A stretch of 64,000 nucleotides of DNA from Vibrio coralliilyticus (lineage in GTDB: Bacteria > Pseudomonadota > Gammaproteobacteria > Enterobacterales > Vibrionaceae). Shown piece by piece: positions 45,485-58,923 of this stretch (position 1 is the first letter of the stretch; each line of letters begins with the position of its first letter). Made by a program: the position numbers and the translations under genes. The stretch spans positions 620,001 through 684,000 of the forward strand of contig NZ_CP024627.1 in the NCBI RefSeq assembly GCF_024449095.1, in the 5' to 3' direction. Below the pieces are notes generated by a model. The model worked only from the letters and a program-made list of their open reading frames with translations. It ran no database searches and was not told the origin of the DNA.

Positions 45485-45584
45485 TTTAGTTGTTTACGAG
45501 TGCTAGCAGTAAGCTAGGAAGCAGTGATTTGTTTCTCGCATGGAAGGCGACCGCTCCTCATAGAGCTTAAAGCTCTGAACTTAA

Positions 45585-46766
<1,182 letters not shown>

Positions 46767-46773
46767 AAGAATT

Positions 46774-46804
46774 AAAGCCTTTGGCATTTCGCCAGAGGCT
46801 TTTG
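46774..46804 (+). terminator. Terminator after tgt
   Basis: AAAGCCTTTGGC (46774-46785), loop ATTTC, GCCAGAGGCTTTT; one mismatch in the stem, then TTTTGCT. Confidence 0.75.
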
Positions 46805-46930
46805 CTAATAAAGTAGGCAGACGCAGTGAATTTTTGAGAGAGTGATCTCTAATAGTCATTCTTTTTCTTGAAACTCAACGGCGTAAGCCCAACTTGGAAT
46901 ATTAATAAAAAATAATAGAGGATTGTTTTA

Positions 46931-47257
46931 ATGATTATTTCTCCAGCTTACGCAGCAGAAGGCGCACCAGCAGGCGGCGGTTTCGAAATGCTAATCATGC
47001 TTGGTATGTTCGCGGTAATTTTCTACTTCATGATTTACCGCCCACAAGCTAAGCGTGTAAAAGAGCATAAGAGCCTAATGTCTTCCATGGGCAAAGGTGA
47101 TGAAGTTCTGACTAGCGGCGGCCTAGTGGGTAAAATCACTAAGATTGCAGAAGACAACGACTACATCTCAATCGAGCTAAACACGAATAACGAAGTTGTC
47201 ATCAAGAAAGATTTCGTTACTGCAGTGCTACCAAAGGGTACGCTGAAGTCTCTATAA
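46931..47257 (+). CDS. yajC: Sec translocon accessory subunit YajC
   Basis: 108 residues, one N-terminal membrane helix (about 18-38, MLIMLGMFAVIFYFMIYRPQ) and a small cytoplasmic domain. YajC joins SecD and SecF in the complex that helps export through SecYEG. The start ATG follows AGAGGAT, and secD begins 21 bases after its stop. Confidence 0.95.
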   Translation: MIISPAYAAEGAPAGGGFEMLIMLGMFAVIFYFMIYRPQAKRVKEHKSLMSSMGKGDEVLTSGGLVGKITKIAEDNDYISIELNTNNEVVIKKDFVTAVLPKGTLKSL

Positions 47258-47278
47258 AACAGCTAAAGGATCCTCGCT

Positions 47279-49135
47279 GTGCTTAACCGCTATCCGTTAT
47301 GGAAGTACTTGATGGTGGTGCTTACCATCGCTATCGCAGCATTGTATGCACTTCCAAATATCTACGGTGAAGATCCGGCAATTCAAGTTACAGGGGCGCG
47401 TGGCGCCTCTGTAGATATGTCAACGCTGGATTCTGTCACCGAAGCTCTTGATGAAAAAGGCTTATCTCATAAATCCATTGCTCTCGAAAATGGATCCATT
47501 CTTGTACGCTTCAACGATACCGACACTCAGATCAGTGCTCGTGATGTGATCAATGAAGCGCTAGGTAAAGACAAAATTGTTGCTCTCAACCTAGCTCCTG
47601 CTACCCCTGATTGGTTAGAAGCGGTTGGCGCCGCGCCAATGAAGCTCGGCCTTGACCTGCGCGGTGGTGTTCACTTCCTGATGGAAGTAGATATGGACGC
47701 TGCGATGGAGAAACTGGTCGGCCAACAGGAAGAAGCTTTCCGTAGTGAACTACGTGAAGCGGATATTCGCTACCGTACGATTCGCACTTTGGGTAAAGAT
47801 GCGGTGGAAATTCGCTTACGCAACGAAACTCAGCTTGCGGACGCTAAACGCATAATGCAACAAAATCATCCTGATATGACGTTTGTTGATTCAGATGCAG
47901 ATGGCCGTTTCACCTTGACTGCTACTTTTACAGAGCAACGCCTTACTGAGATTCGTAACTACGCTGTTGAGCAGAACATTACTATTCTGCGTAACCGTGT
48001 AAACGAACTGGGTGTGGCTGAGCCACTTGTTCAGCGTCAGGGTGCAAGCCGTATTGTTGTTGAACTGCCAGGTGTTCAGGATACGGCACGTGCGAAAGAA
48101 ATTCTGGGTGCGACAGCAACACTTGAATTTCGCGAAGTCGATGATAAAGCGGATCTCGCAGCTGCAGCAAGAGGCCGAGCGCCCGCGGGCAGTGAAATCA
48201 AGCAAGACCGCGATGGTCGTCCAGTTGTGCTTAAAAAACGTGTAATCCTAGGTGGTTCTAGCATCACAGATGCGAGCTCAAGTGTGGATGAATATGGCCG
48301 CCCTCAAGTTAACATCTCGCTAGATAGCGAAGGTGGTAACAAGATGTCTGCGTTCTCGAAGAAGAACATTGGCAAGTTGATGGCAACGGTATTTGCCGAG
48401 TACAAAGACAGTGGTCGTCGTACTCCAGAAGGCAAAGTCATTCTTACTAAGCATGAAGAAGTAATTAACCAAGCGACAATTCAATCTGCCTTGGGGCGTA
48501 ACTTCCGTATCACAGGTATTGATTCCGCTGCTGAAGCACACAACTTAGCGTTATTGCTTCGCGCAGGTGCTCTGATTGCGCCAATTTCTATCGTTGAAGA
48601 AAGAACCATTGGTCCTTCTATGGGGCAACAGAATATCGATATGGGTATTCAGGCGATGATCTGGGGTATGGTAGCGGTCATGCTGTTTACGCTAATGTAC
48701 TATCGTAAGTTTGGTTTGATTGCCAACGTAGCGCTAATGGCTAACCTTGTGTTGATTATCGGTGTGATGTCGATGATTCCGGGCGCGACGATGACCTTGC
48801 CTGGTATTGCCGGTATTGTTCTGACGGTCGGTATGGCGGTCGATGCCAATGTGCTGATCTTCGAGCGGATACGCGAAGAGCTGCGTGACGGACGTAGTCC
48901 TCAGCAGGCGATCCATCAAGGCTATGCGAACGCATTCAGTACGATTGCCGATGCCAACATTACCACTTTGATTACCGCAATAATCCTGTTTGCTGTAGGT
49001 ACAGGCGCAATCAAAGGCTTCGCGGTGACACTGTCTATCGGTATCTTAACGTCTATGTTTACTGCCATCATTGGTACACGTTGTATCGTGAACCTGATGT
49101 ACGGTGGTAAGCGCATCAACAAACTGTCGATCTAA
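47279..49135 (+). CDS. secD: Protein-export membrane protein SecD
   Basis: 618 residues, GTG start with AAGGATCC upstream. SecD has six membrane helices and a large periplasmic domain after the first; with SecF it uses the ion-motive force to finish protein export. The D1 signature [16 protein letters not shown] lies at about residues 123-138, and the RND-like [18 protein letters not shown] is in the membrane half. In vibrios SecDF can be driven by Na+ (from the literature, not from this sequence). It is followed by secF after 14 bases. Confidence 0.96.
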   Translation: MLNRYPLWKYLMVVLTIAIAALYALPNIYGEDPAIQVTGARGASVDMSTLDSVTEALDEKGLSHKSIALENGSILVRFNDTDTQISARDVINEALGKDKIVALNLAPATPDWLEAVGAAPMKLGLDLRGGVHFLMEVDMDAAMEKLVGQQEEAFRSELREADIRYRTIRTLGKDAVEIRLRNETQLADAKRIMQQNHPDMTFVDSDADGRFTLTATFTEQRLTEIRNYAVEQNITILRNRVNELGVAEPLVQRQGASRIVVELPGVQDTARAKEILGATATLEFREVDDKADLAAAARGRAPAGSEIKQDRDGRPVVLKKRVILGGSSITDASSSVDEYGRPQVNISLDSEGGNKMSAFSKKNIGKLMATVFAEYKDSGRRTPEGKVILTKHEEVINQATIQSALGRNFRITGIDSAAEAHNLALLLRAGALIAPISIVEERTIGPSMGQQNIDMGIQAMIWGMVAVMLFTLMYYRKFGLIANVALMANLVLIIGVMSMIPGATMTLPGIAGIVLTVGMAVDANVLIFERIREELRDGRSPQQAIHQGYANAFSTIADANITTLITAIILFAVGTGAIKGFAVTLSIGILTSMFTAIIGTRCIVNLMYGGKRINKLSI

Positions 49136-49149
49136 GGCTAGGAATTATT

Positions 49150-50097
49150 ATGTTTCAGATTCTAAAAGCAGACAAAATGATCGACTTTATGCGTTGGTCT
49201 AAGTTTGCGTTCCTATTGTCGGTGCTGATGATTGGTGCATCGATTTTTACTCTGTCTACCAATTGGTTGAACTGGGGGTTAGACTTTACAGGCGGTACGC
49301 TGATTGAAGTTGGCTTTGAGCAGCCTGCTGATTTGGAAGAGATCCGTAGTGCCCTCGATGCGAAAGGCTTTGGCGATGCCACGGTACAGAACTTTGGTAG
49401 TGCCCGTGATGTGATGGTTCGCCTGCGCCCTCGTGATAATGTGGCAGGTGAAACACTAGGAAACCAGATCTTAAGTGCAATCAAAGACGGTACGGGTGAA
49501 AATGTAGAAATGCGTCGTATCGAGTTCGTTGGCCCGAATGTGGGTGACGAGCTAACGGAAGCCGGTGGTTTAGCGATCCTAGTTTCTCTGATCTGTATCT
49601 TGATCTACGTTTCGGTGCGATTCGAATGGCGTTTAGCGGCTGGTGCGGTGCTTGCTCTGGCGCACGACGTTATCATTACGCTAGGTGTTTTTTCATTGAT
49701 GCAAATCGAGGTTGACCTGACGATTGTGGCAGCCTTGCTGACGGTAGTGGGTTACTCGCTTAACGATACCATTGTTGTATTTGACCGTATCCGTGAAAAC
49801 TTCCGTAAGATGCGCAAAGGCGAACCTGCTGAAATCATGAACAGCTCAATCACGCAAACATTGAGCCGTACCTTGATTACATCTGGTACTACCTTGTTTG
49901 TGGTGATTGCCCTGTTTACGCAAGGTGGTGCTATGATTCATGGCTTCGCTACCGCACTTCTATTGGGTATCACTGTGGGTACATACTCTTCAATCTATGT
50001 GGCTTCGGCACTGGCATTGAAACTGGGTATCACCAAAGAACACCTGATGCCTCCTCAAGTTGAGAAAGAAGGCGCAGAATTTGACGAAATGCCATAA
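49150..50097 (+). CDS. secF: Protein-export membrane protein SecF
   Basis: 315 residues, six membrane helices. The early GLDFTGGTLIEVGFE block and the late YSLNDTIVVFDRIRENF motif mark it as SecF, partner of SecD. It ends the yajC-secD-secF operon, followed by a terminator. Confidence 0.96.
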   Translation: MFQILKADKMIDFMRWSKFAFLLSVLMIGASIFTLSTNWLNWGLDFTGGTLIEVGFEQPADLEEIRSALDAKGFGDATVQNFGSARDVMVRLRPRDNVAGETLGNQILSAIKDGTGENVEMRRIEFVGPNVGDELTEAGGLAILVSLICILIYVSVRFEWRLAAGAVLALAHDVIITLGVFSLMQIEVDLTIVAALLTVVGYSLNDTIVVFDRIRENFRKMRKGEPAEIMNSSITQTLSRTLITSGTTLFVVIALFTQGGAMIHGFATALLLGITVGTYSSIYVASALALKLGITKEHLMPPQVEKEGAEFDEMP

Positions 50098-50118
50098 GGC
50101 AAAACGTATGCTATGAGA

Positions 50119-50150
50119 AAGGCCGCTGATTGTTCAGCGGCCTTTTGTTT
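50119..50150 (+). terminator. Terminator of yajC-secDF
   Basis: AAGGCCGCTGA (50119-50129), loop TTGT, TCAGCGGCCTT (50134-50144), then TTGTTTT. Confidence 0.9.
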
Positions 50151-50238
50151 TATAGAGCGATACTAAGACCCCGTTCGGTACAAGACATTGTCATCGGAGT
50201 TGTTATGATAGATAAAAATACAATTAAGGAAGCAAGCT

Positions 50239-50571
50239 ATGCCACATTTACGTTTTCGTGCTGTCGAGCCGCAAACGGTTCAAACTTTATCAAAATCTCT
50301 GATTGATGAGTTACAGCCACACATGGATTGCCCTCGTGAAGATTTCACATTCGAGTACATCTACACTACGTTTTATCATGAAGGTGAGGTGAGTCAGGCC
50401 TATCCGTTTGTTGAGGTATTGTGGTTTGATCGTGGGCAGCAAACTCAGGATGCTGTCGCTGCGATTATTACTCAGCAAGTGCGTGGGATGATTGGCGAAG
50501 ATGTGGATGTCGCGGTGATTTTTACCGCTCTGGATGCCAAATCCTACTACGACAATGGTGAGCATTACTAA
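50239..50571 (+). CDS. DUF1904 family small protein
   Basis: 110 residues with the pattern of DUF1904, a tautomerase-like small family of no known function: LRFRAVEPQTVQTLSKSLID at the start, then FTFEYIYTTFYHEG and FVEVLWFDRGQQTQD. It has an AAGGAAG site. mepA starts 23 bases after its stop, so the two may be co-transcribed. Confidence 0.75.
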   Translation: MPHLRFRAVEPQTVQTLSKSLIDELQPHMDCPREDFTFEYIYTTFYHEGEVSQAYPFVEVLWFDRGQQTQDAVAAIITQQVRGMIGEDVDVAVIFTALDAKSYYDNGEHY

Positions 50572-50594
50572 ACAGAAACGTTAGGAGATAGTTC

Positions 50595-51449
50595 ATGGGA
50601 TTGGCAATCAAAGGATGGTTGAAGCATGTTGGTCTCGCGGTATGTCTCCTTTTTACCTCTTCACTTCAGGCCAGCCCCTGGGAGAAGATCCAATCACCTT
50701 CGACGCAATCTCCTCAAGCGATTGGTAGCTATACCAACGGTTGTCTTGCAGGCGCGGCGGCACTGCCTCTTCAAGGAGAGGGCTACCAAGTATTACGTAG
50801 CCAGCGACAACGTTACTATGCTCACCCGCAGGCTGTTAGTTTTGTTCAGCGTTTAGCCGCTCTGGCTGCGCAGCGCCTTAACACTCGTATTTTGATTGGT
50901 GATATCTCATTACCTCAGGGGGGGCGCTTCTCTTCTGGGCATTCGAGCCATCAGACTGGCTTGGATATTGATATTTGGCTCAAGCTGGCTGATGACAAGC
51001 TTTCTTCTCAACAACTGAGTAAGCCTGAACCAATGAGCGTGGTCAATCTTCAGCAGTATCAGTTAGTCAAACGAAGCTGGGACCAGCGCCACTTCGAATT
51101 GATCAAAATGGCGGCAAGTGATGAGGAAGTTGCACGCATTTTCGTTCACCCTGTCATCAAAGAAAAACTGTGTACACAGGAAATACCAGCAGAGCGGGGC
51201 TGGTTGAGAAAAGTCAGACCATGGTGGGGGCACCATTATCATATGCATGTCAGGCTCAAGTGCCCTGAGGGTAGCAGCGCGTGCAAACCACAGTCTGCGC
51301 CGCCGAAAGGCGACGGATGTGGCGCTGAGTTGGCCAGTTGGAAACCACAGCCCAAACCTGCCGCGCCAAAAGTCGCGGTAAGTAAACCGAAGAAGAAAAA
51401 AATGAAAGTGATGCCGATGGAATGCCAGCTACTGCTGGAAAGTATTTAA
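50595..51449 (+). CDS. mepA: Penicillin-insensitive murein endopeptidase
   Basis: 284 residues with a signal peptide (about 1-26, ending SLQA). It is a LAS-type zinc metallopeptidase of the periplasm that cuts DD- and LD-crosslinks in peptidoglycan. Zinc and catalytic residues are visible in SSGHSSHQTGLDIDIW and GHHYHMHVRL. The C-terminus ends in a Lys/Pro-rich tail. AGGAG precedes the ATG. The IS4 element begins 23 bases after its stop, so its native terminator may have been lost. Confidence 0.93.
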   Translation: MGLAIKGWLKHVGLAVCLLFTSSLQASPWEKIQSPSTQSPQAIGSYTNGCLAGAAALPLQGEGYQVLRSQRQRYYAHPQAVSFVQRLAALAAQRLNTRILIGDISLPQGGRFSSGHSSHQTGLDIDIWLKLADDKLSSQQLSKPEPMSVVNLQQYQLVKRSWDQRHFELIKMAASDEEVARIFVHPVIKEKLCTQEIPAERGWLRKVRPWWGHHYHMHVRLKCPEGSSACKPQSAPPKGDGCGAELASWKPQPKPAAPKVAVSKPKKKKMKVMPMECQLLLESI

Positions 51450-51472
51450 GCAGGATTGCTCAATTGAATAAA

Positions 51473-51500
51473 AAATGCCGCTCAGTGGAGCCAATGTAGA
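51473..51500 (+). repeat. Left inverted repeat of the IS4 element
   Basis: Begins AAATGCCGCTC, followed by AGTG and GAGCCAATGTAG. The inner GCTC-AGTG-GAGC is itself a small dyad. Confidence 0.75.
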
Positions 51501-51506
51501 TCAGAT

Positions 51507-51528
51507 AAGGATCGGTTGACCGATCCTT
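51507..51528. other. Left-end hairpin inside the IS
   Basis: AAGGATCGG (51507-51515), loop TTGA, CCGATCCTT (51520-51528), extended by ATCAG and CTGAT on the outside. It lies between the IS tip and the transposase gene. Confidence 0.7.
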
Positions 51529-51540
51529 CTGATGAGAGAC

Positions 51541-51574
51541 AATCGGAAATCTGTTTATAGGTTTCCGATTTTTT
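51541..51574 (+). terminator. Terminator-like hairpin abutting the transposase start
   Basis: AATCGGAAA (51541-51549) and TTTCCGATT (51562-51570) followed by TTTT, ending immediately before the ATG at 51575. It could stop transcription entering from mepA. Confidence 0.6.
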
Positions 51575-52912
51575 ATGTCTATTCAACACTTCTTTGCCGA
51601 CTTCCTTGAAGAAAACCCTGTTGATGTTGCCCAACTCACCACCTTTTCTGAACACATTCCCGATGCGTGGGTAGCTAAAGCAGCCTCACTGTCCGATAAA
51701 GCGACTATCCGTCGACGCCGATTACCGAGCGATATGGTGTTGTGGCTGATTGTGGGTATGGCTTTTTTCCGCAATGAACCCATTGCCGAAGTCGCTCGAA
51801 GAATGAACGTCTGTGCTGACGGTTTGGCTGATGAAGAGCTATTGGCAAAGAGCGCCTTAACCCAAGCAAGACAACGCTTAGGCAAAGCAGCACCCGAATG
51901 GCTGTTTAAGCAATGTGGGAAAACGTGGGGACTTGAGCGATACCCTGATGATACATGGCAAGGCTTACAAGTTTTTGCTGTCGATGGCGCTCTTTTTAGA
52001 ACGGCTGACACACCAGAATTGAGGGAACATTTTGGCTCTGGAAATACGTCTAGCAACAGACAAACACCTCATCCAGTATTGAGAGTTGTGACTATGATGA
52101 ATGTTCGCTCTCATGTCATCGTTGATGCGGCGATAAGCCCGTATCGCCGAGGTGAAATTCCTCTAGCGATGCCTTTCATCAACGCTCTACCAGACAACTC
52201 AGTGACGTTACTGGATAAAGGTTTTTATGGTGCAGATTTACTCCTTTCTCTGCAAAACAGTGGAATAAATAGACACTGGCTTCTCCCTGCAAGGAAAGGA
52301 GTCAAATATACTCTACTGGATGATAAAGAAAGCAGTGACATGCTTGTGGAGATGAAGGTCTCACCGCAAGCTCGTAAAAAGAATCCTCGTCTTCCAGAAA
52401 AATGGACAGTCAGAGCCGTCAGTTATGAGGTTCAAGGTAAATCCAAAACGGTGTTTACCTCGCTTCCTAGAGAGCAGTATGACGCTCAATCTGTGGCAGA
52501 GCTTTATCATGAAAGATGGGAAATCGAATTAGGTTATCGTGACATCAAGAGCTCAATGCAACACAACGCTTTAGTGTTGAGAAGCAAAACAGTCGAACTC
52601 GTCTATCAAGAGCTGTGGGGGTTATTACTTGGTTATAACTTGGTGAGACGAGAGGCTAGTCAAGCTGCCGTTGAACACGGACGCTTACCTAATGAAATCA
52701 GCTTTAAGTACGCTTGCCAATTTATAGCCAGCCAGCTCAAAATGATGAGTAAAGCGGTGTCTTTAGGTAACACGCCGAAACGCTTAAAGAGCCTTCGAGG
52801 AGATTTATCTATCCTCTTTATAGACAAACGCCCTAAGCCAAATCGGCCTAGGGCGGTAAAAATATCAAAGACCCGATACCCTGTTAATCGCTACGCAGCT
52901 CCTCTTAAGTGA
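51575..52912 (+). CDS. IS4-family transposase
   Basis: 445 residues, intact. The RNase-H-like catalytic triad is seen as Asp in FAVDGALFR, Asp in LLDKGFYGADLL and Glu in the IS4 YREK signature YHERWEIELGYRDIK. The N-terminal SIQHFFADFLEE start is common in this group. It has no good ribosome site; a terminator-like hairpin stands directly before the ATG, so expression is probably low. No frameshift, so the element may still be active. Confidence 0.9.
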   Translation: MSIQHFFADFLEENPVDVAQLTTFSEHIPDAWVAKAASLSDKATIRRRRLPSDMVLWLIVGMAFFRNEPIAEVARRMNVCADGLADEELLAKSALTQARQRLGKAAPEWLFKQCGKTWGLERYPDDTWQGLQVFAVDGALFRTADTPELREHFGSGNTSSNRQTPHPVLRVVTMMNVRSHVIVDAAISPYRRGEIPLAMPFINALPDNSVTLLDKGFYGADLLLSLQNSGINRHWLLPARKGVKYTLLDDKESSDMLVEMKVSPQARKKNPRLPEKWTVRAVSYEVQGKSKTVFTSLPREQYDAQSVAELYHERWEIELGYRDIKSSMQHNALVLRSKTVELVYQELWGLLLGYNLVRREASQAAVEHGRLPNEISFKYACQFIASQLKMMSKAVSLGNTPKRLKSLRGDLSILFIDKRPKPNRPRAVKISKTRYPVNRYAAPLK

Positions 52913-52913
52913 A

Positions 52914-52941
52914 CTACGTTGCGCTCAGTGGAGCGGCATTT
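52914..52941 (-). repeat. Right inverted repeat of the IS4 element
   Basis: Plus-strand CTACGTTGCGCTC, AGTG, GAGCGGCATTT ending at 52941; reverse complement of the left end apart from the central four bases and two others. The transposase stop is at 52912. Confidence 0.75.
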
Positions 52942-52946
52942 TCTGT

Positions 52947-54604
<1,658 letters not shown>

Positions 54605-54733
54605 GTGTAATTCTCTTAGTCTGATCTCAAGTCAGGTCCATTCCACCTTATGGAATTGGGGCGCAAATTTTACGCCAAAACGTGACCAGTGACTAGAAAA
54701 AAGTCCATAACTTAGGTGAGGAGATTACAGGTA

Positions 54734-54756
54734 GGCGCTCGAACATGTCGAGCACC
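54734..54756 (-). terminator. Hairpin after rdgC
   Basis: GGCGCTCGA (54734-54742) and TCGAGCACC (54748-54756), one wobble pair. Lies 12 bases past the rdgC stop; the tail is not U-rich, so it is uncertain. Confidence 0.4.
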
Positions 54757-54767
54757 TAGAGAGGAGG

Positions 54768-55682
54768 TTAAGTGTTAGGGTGAGGTAAGCCGCCTAAGCT
54801 CTCGTATAAGTTTGGCAGGAAGGCGCTTAACTCGCCGCACATGAGTGAGAAGTCAGCGTCAAATCGTGCAGCCTGATCTTCACGAGGAATGTCATCATTC
54901 TGATCTTTCAGCTCATCTGAGAATTTAAGGCGTTTGATGCTGCCATCTTCTGCCAGAATGAACTCAATACGCTCTTGCCACCAAAGAGCCAGTTTAGTCA
55001 CTACCTTATCGGCATCGATGTGGCTGCGAATTTCGTCTGCCGTCAGTTCTTGTTTCTTACAGCGGATCACGCCGCCTTCTTCGAGAACCGACTTGAGCTC
55101 AGCTTCGTCCAACATCTGTATCCCAACCGGAGTGTCGCCTGTTTTGACCCATTCAGTTAATGTGGTCTCAACGGCTTTTTCTGGAATGGCTGGCACGACA
55201 GGTAGGCTACCCATGGTTTTACGAAGAAGGGCGAGCACATCTTCCGCTTTTTTATAGCTGCTGGCATCGACCAGAATAAAGCCTTCTTTAGGCAGAATAA
55301 GAACAAAGGTATGGTTGCTGCGGCTGAATGCGCGCGGTAGCAAATCCATGACAATGTCATCTTTGAGGTTGTCTTTCTCTTTTTTCTTCAGAGGTCGGCC
55401 TTCTTGTGCTTCCATCGCCTCAACTTTTGCATTGAGTGATTCTTTGATCACAGACGCTGGCAGCATTTTCTCTTCTTTCTTCGCGCAGATCAGAATGCGG
55501 TTTTCAGACACGTGAGTCATCATGTCGCCATGTTTACCCATTGCTGTCACCCAGCCAAACTTTTGTTTGTCCTGACTGCCACAAGGCGTAAAACGAAACT
55601 CTTCAAGCTGCTTTTCCAGCTCGTCTGCTTTGAATTCAATATCTCGGTTAAAACGGTAAACCAGACAGTTTTTAAACCACAT
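54768..55682 (-). CDS. rdgC: Recombination-associated protein RdgC
   Basis: 304 residues, full length. RdgC is a ring-shaped DNA-binding protein of the nucleoid that limits Rec[12 protein letters not shown] at the start, [19 protein letters not shown] and the LPREDQ-like ending [18 protein letters not shown] are typical. It is divergent from phoB; the 207-base gap holds a candidate Pho box on the phoB side. Confidence 0.95.
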   Translation of the reverse strand: MWFKNCLVYRFNRDIEFKADELEKQLEEFRFTPCGSQDKQKFGWVTAMGKHGDMMTHVSENRILICAKKEEKMLPASVIKESLNAKVEAMEAQEGRPLKKKEKDNLKDDIVMDLLPRAFSRSNHTFVLILPKEGFILVDASSYKKAEDVLALLRKTMGSLPVVPAIPEKAVETTLTEWVKTGDTPVGIQMLDEAELKSVLEEGGVIRCKKQELTADEIRSHIDADKVVTKLALWWQERIEFILAEDGSIKRLKFSDELKDQNDDIPREDQAARFDADFSLMCGELSAFLPNLYESLGGLPHPNT

Positions 55683-55794
55683 ACACTTTCTCTATACCTG
55701 AAGTTAAGGGGCCAATCATAAAGACTTTTGCCGTGCTTGTCCTATTGCAACAGCGCAATAGTGGGATGAAAGTTATATGAAAATTTGTTTTCAA

Positions 55795-55812
55795 AGGTCA
55801 CAAAAGTGTCAT
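55795..55812 (+). promoter_or_regulatory. Candidate Pho box before phoB
   Basis: AGGTCACAAAAGTGTCAT agrees with CTGTCATANNNCTGTCAT at 11 of 15 fixed positions; the second half GTGTCAT is strong. It ends 77 bases before the phoB ATG, suited to autoactivation. Confidence 0.6.
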
Positions 55813-55889
55813 AATTGATGGTAATAATGCCTATCGTTGCAAAGGGTAAATGCCCGATTAAATTCAACTAACTCAAAGGTTATTCAATT

Positions 55890-56579
55890 ATGTCTAGAAG
55901 GATTCTGGTTGTTGAAGACGAAGCACCAATTCGTGAAATGCTTTGCTTTGTTCTTGAGCAAAAAGGTTACCAAGCGGTCGAAGCTGAAGACTACGATAGT
56001 GCGGTGACTAAGCTAGCTGAACCCTTCCCAGATCTAGTCCTACTAGATTGGATGCTACCTGGTGGCAGCGGCATCAACTTCATCAAACACATGAAACGTG
56101 AAGAGCTGACACGCAACATTCCAGTTGTGATGTTAACAGCACGTGGTGAAGAAGAAGACAAGGTTCGTGGTCTGGAAGTCGGCGCAGATGACTACATTAC
56201 TAAGCCATTCTCGCCAAAAGAACTGGTGGCGCGTCTTAAAGCGGTAATTCGCCGTGTGACGCCAACGGCACTTGAAGATGTGATTGATGTGCAGGGCTTG
56301 AAGCTGGATCCTGTTTCGCACCGCGTAACCGCGAACGATCAGCCACTGGATATGGGTCCAACTGAGTTCAAGATGCTGCACTTCTTTATGACGCACCAAG
56401 AGCGCGTTTACAGCCGAGAGCAACTGCTGAACAACGTATGGGGAACCAACGTGTATGTTGAAGACCGTACTGTAGATGTACACATTCGTCGTCTGCGCAA
56501 AGCATTAGAAGCGGCAGGCCATGACAAGCTGATTCAGACGGTACGTGGTGCAGGCTACCGTTTCTCAACCAAGGCATAA
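55890..56579 (+). CDS. phoB: Phosphate response regulator PhoB
   Basis: 229 residues, OmpR/PhoB class. The receiver domain has acidic DE at 10-11 and the phospho-acceptor Asp53 (in [10 protein letters not shown]). The winged-helix output domain (about 130-227) ends VRGAGYRFS. When phosphorylated by PhoR under phosphate starvation it binds Pho boxes. phoR starts 26 bases after its stop. Confidence 0.97.
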   Translation: MSRRILVVEDEAPIREMLCFVLEQKGYQAVEAEDYDSAVTKLAEPFPDLVLLDWMLPGGSGINFIKHMKREELTRNIPVVMLTARGEEEDKVRGLEVGADDYITKPFSPKELVARLKAVIRRVTPTALEDVIDVQGLKLDPVSHRVTANDQPLDMGPTEFKMLHFFMTHQERVYSREQLLNNVWGTNVYVEDRTVDVHIRRLRKALEAAGHDKLIQTVRGAGYRFSTKA

Positions 56580-56605
56580 TTTAAATTAACCATCTGGAGA
56601 GGTAA

Positions 56606-57904
56606 GTGGTAGAGCGGTTAACTTGGAAAAAGCTAGCCTGGGAGCTGGCTTTTTTTTACACCCCTTGGGTGATTGTCGGATGGATTTTCGGTCATATGCC
56701 GTGGTTGCTTTTAGCGGCCACGGTTTTGCAGCTTGTATGGCATCTTCATAATCAGATGCGCCTTTCGGCGTGGTTGTGGGATGAAAAGCGCCTGACACCG
56801 CCATCGGGAAGTGGAAACTGGGAGTCGTTATTTAACGGCATCTATCGCTTGCAGCAGCGCCAGCGCAAAAAGCGCAAAGAGTTGACCAATCTGATTCGCC
56901 GATTCCGAAATGGTGCTGAATCCTTACCGGATGCAGTTGTTGTGTTCCGCAGTGAAGGCAATATCGTTTGGTGTAATAAGCTCGCCCAACACTTACTCGG
57001 CTTCCGTTGGCCGGACGATTCAGGTCAGCCGATTTCCAACCTTATCCGCACTCCAGATTTCATTAAGTATCTTAATAAACAAGATTTCTCAGAGCCTCTA
57101 GAGATGCGTTCTCCACTTAATGTCGAGCGTATGCTTGAGCTGCGTATTGTGCCGTACACTGAAGGTGAGCATCTGATGGTGGTGCGTGATGTGTCTCAGC
57201 TTAAGCAGTTGGAAGGCATGCGTCGTAATTTCTTTGCCAATGTTTCTCACGAACTGCGCACGCCAATGACGGTGTTGCAAGGCTATCTGGAAATGACCGA
57301 AGACCCGGATATGGTCGTCGGCCCTATGTGGACTAAAGCCCATGGCGTAATGACTGAGCAGCTCAATCGTATGAACAGCTTGGTTAATCAACTGCTCACA
57401 TTATCTAAGATTGAAGCGGCGCCAATGCATGAACTGGAAGACGTAGTGAATGTCCCAGCAATGCTAGATGTGTTGGAGAAAGAAGCGGCGAGTTTGAGTG
57501 GCGATCAGCAGCATAAGCTGAACTTTGATATTGATAACAGCCTGCGTGTACTTGGTGATGAAGACCAACTACGCAGTGCCATTTCAAACTTGGTTTATAA
57601 CGCAGTGAAATACACACCAGCAGGTGCCGATGTCCGAGTGCGTTGGTATCAGACTGCGCAAGGTGCATGTTTAGAAGTGGAAGATGGCGGTGAAGGTATT
57701 GAGCCTCAACATTTACACCGACTCACTGAGCGTTTCTATCGAGTGGATAAAGCGCGTTCAAGAGATACTGGTGGCAGTGGTCTTGGTTTAGCGATCGTCA
57801 AACATGCGTTGACGCATCACGATTCGCATCTAGAAATACAGTCTGAAGTCGGTGTCGGCAGTAAATTCTCATTCGTGCTACCACCTCGTTTGGTGGTGAA
57901 TTAA
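56606..57904 (+). CDS. phoR: Phosphate sensor histidine kinase PhoR
   Basis: 432 residues, GTG start behind GAGAGG. Two N-terminal membrane helices (about 10-50), a PAS domain (about 105-195), the HisKA domain with His215 (in [12 protein letters not shown]) and a HATPase domain with DGGEGI and [14 protein letters not shown]. It phosphorylates and dephosphorylates PhoB according to signals from the Pst-PhoU transporter. Its stop overlaps the pstS start by one base (TAATG). Confidence 0.96.
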   Translation: MVERLTWKKLAWELAFFYTPWVIVGWIFGHMPWLLLAATVLQLVWHLHNQMRLSAWLWDEKRLTPPSGSGNWESLFNGIYRLQQRQRKKRKELTNLIRRFRNGAESLPDAVVVFRSEGNIVWCNKLAQHLLGFRWPDDSGQPISNLIRTPDFIKYLNKQDFSEPLEMRSPLNVERMLELRIVPYTEGEHLMVVRDVSQLKQLEGMRRNFFANVSHELRTPMTVLQGYLEMTEDPDMVVGPMWTKAHGVMTEQLNRMNSLVNQLLTLSKIEAAPMHELEDVVNVPAMLDVLEKEAASLSGDQQHKLNFDIDNSLRVLGDEDQLRSAISNLVYNAVKYTPAGADVRVRWYQTAQGACLEVEDGGEGIEPQHLHRLTERFYRVDKARSRDTGGSGLGLAIVKHALTHHDSHLEIQSEVGVGSKFSFVLPPRLVVN

Positions 57905-58863
57905 TGAAGTTAGCGCTCACTACTCTTATTATTTCTGCCAGCTTCTCCTTTGGTGCCCAAGCGGCTTCAACGAGCCTATCTGAATATCAAAAAGTGCCCG
58001 GTATTACTGGCAGTTTAACCAGTGTTGGTTCTGACACATTAGCCGGCATGACAACCTTGTGGGTAGAAGAGTTTAAGCAGCTTTACCCGAGCGTGAATGG
58101 TCAGGTGCAAGCCTCTGGCTCTTCAACGGCTCCTCCAGCGTTAACCGAAGGTACCGCGCAATTTGGCCCAATGAGTCGACCGATGCGAAATCGGGAAATT
58201 GAAGCCTTTGAGCGTGAACATGGCTACAAACCCACTGAGCTACGTATTGCGATTGACGCGATCGGTATCTTTGTCCACCGTGATAACCCACTTAAAGGGC
58301 TCAACTTCACCCAACTTGATGCTATTTTTTCTGCCACTCTACGTTGCGGTAGCACCCAGCCTGTACTGACTTGGGCGGATTTAGGGCTCGATTATCACTG
58401 GGCTAAACGCAGTATACAGCTATTTGGTCGTAACTCGGTCTCGGGGACTTACGGATACTTTAAGAATAATGCGCTGTGTGGTGGGGACTTTAAAAGTAAT
58501 GTCAATGAACAGCCGGGTTCGGCGTCCGTCGTTCAGTCTGTAGCGTCGGCAATTAACACCATTGGGTACTCAGGTGTTGGCTACCAGGTCTCTGGTGTGA
58601 AACTGCTGCCTATTGCTAAACAAGGCGAAAAGTATGTGGAAGCCAGTCAAGAAAACATTCTTACAGGTAAGTACCCACTATCACGCTACCTTTACGTTTA
58701 TGTGAATAAGAATCCGCATAAGCCCCTTCCTCCAATCGAGAGAGAATTTATTCGCTTTATCTATTCTCAGCAAGGACAAAAGCTAGTTGAGAAAGATGGT
58801 TATGTACCTATGTCCGCCGACATTGCGCGTCAAGAGTTAGCCAAGGTTGGTATCGTCGACTGA
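57904..58863 (+). CDS. pstS: Phosphate-binding protein of the ABC transporter (PstS family)
   Basis: 319 residues with a signal peptide (about 1-20, ending AQAA). Periplasmic phosphate-binding fold: [30 protein letters not shown] (phosphate loop), FGPMSRPM and [13 protein letters not shown] carry the ligand contacts expected in PstS. It is joined to phoR by an ATGA-like one-base overlap. The rest of the Pst transporter starts at pstC, 3.8 kb away beyond the divergently read ppk1-ppx pair. Confidence 0.92.
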   Translation: MKLALTTLIISASFSFGAQAASTSLSEYQKVPGITGSLTSVGSDTLAGMTTLWVEEFKQLYPSVNGQVQASGSSTAPPALTEGTAQFGPMSRPMRNREIEAFEREHGYKPTELRIAIDAIGIFVHRDNPLKGLNFTQLDAIFSATLRCGSTQPVLTWADLGLDYHWAKRSIQLFGRNSVSGTYGYFKNNALCGGDFKSNVNEQPGSASVVQSVASAINTIGYSGVGYQVSGVKLLPIAKQGEKYVEASQENILTGKYPLSRYLYVYVNKNPHKPLPPIEREFIRFIYSQQGQKLVEKDGYVPMSADIARQELAKVGIVD

Positions 58864-58923
58864 GTCGATGTTGATAAACTGAGAACGCCCCAATAGTTAT
58901 CTCATTGCTAGCGGGAGTCATAG

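Larger units (their letters stand above)
51473..52941. mobile_element. Complete IS4-family insertion sequence
   Basis: About 1469 bp with related ends. The left end starts AAATGCCGCTCAGTGGAGCC, and the reverse of the right end starts AAATGCCGCTCCACTGAGCG; both continue CAAYGTAG, so the inverted repeats match over about 25 bases apart from the inner four. One transposase gene fills it. I find no clear target duplication on the flanks. It lies between mepA and yfhL, both intact. Confidence 0.85.

Noticed and set aside
52829..52855. Terminator inside the transposase gene (CGCCCTA...TAGGGCG)
   Set aside because: It lies within the coding sequence and has no T-run; probably chance or a translation-level structure.
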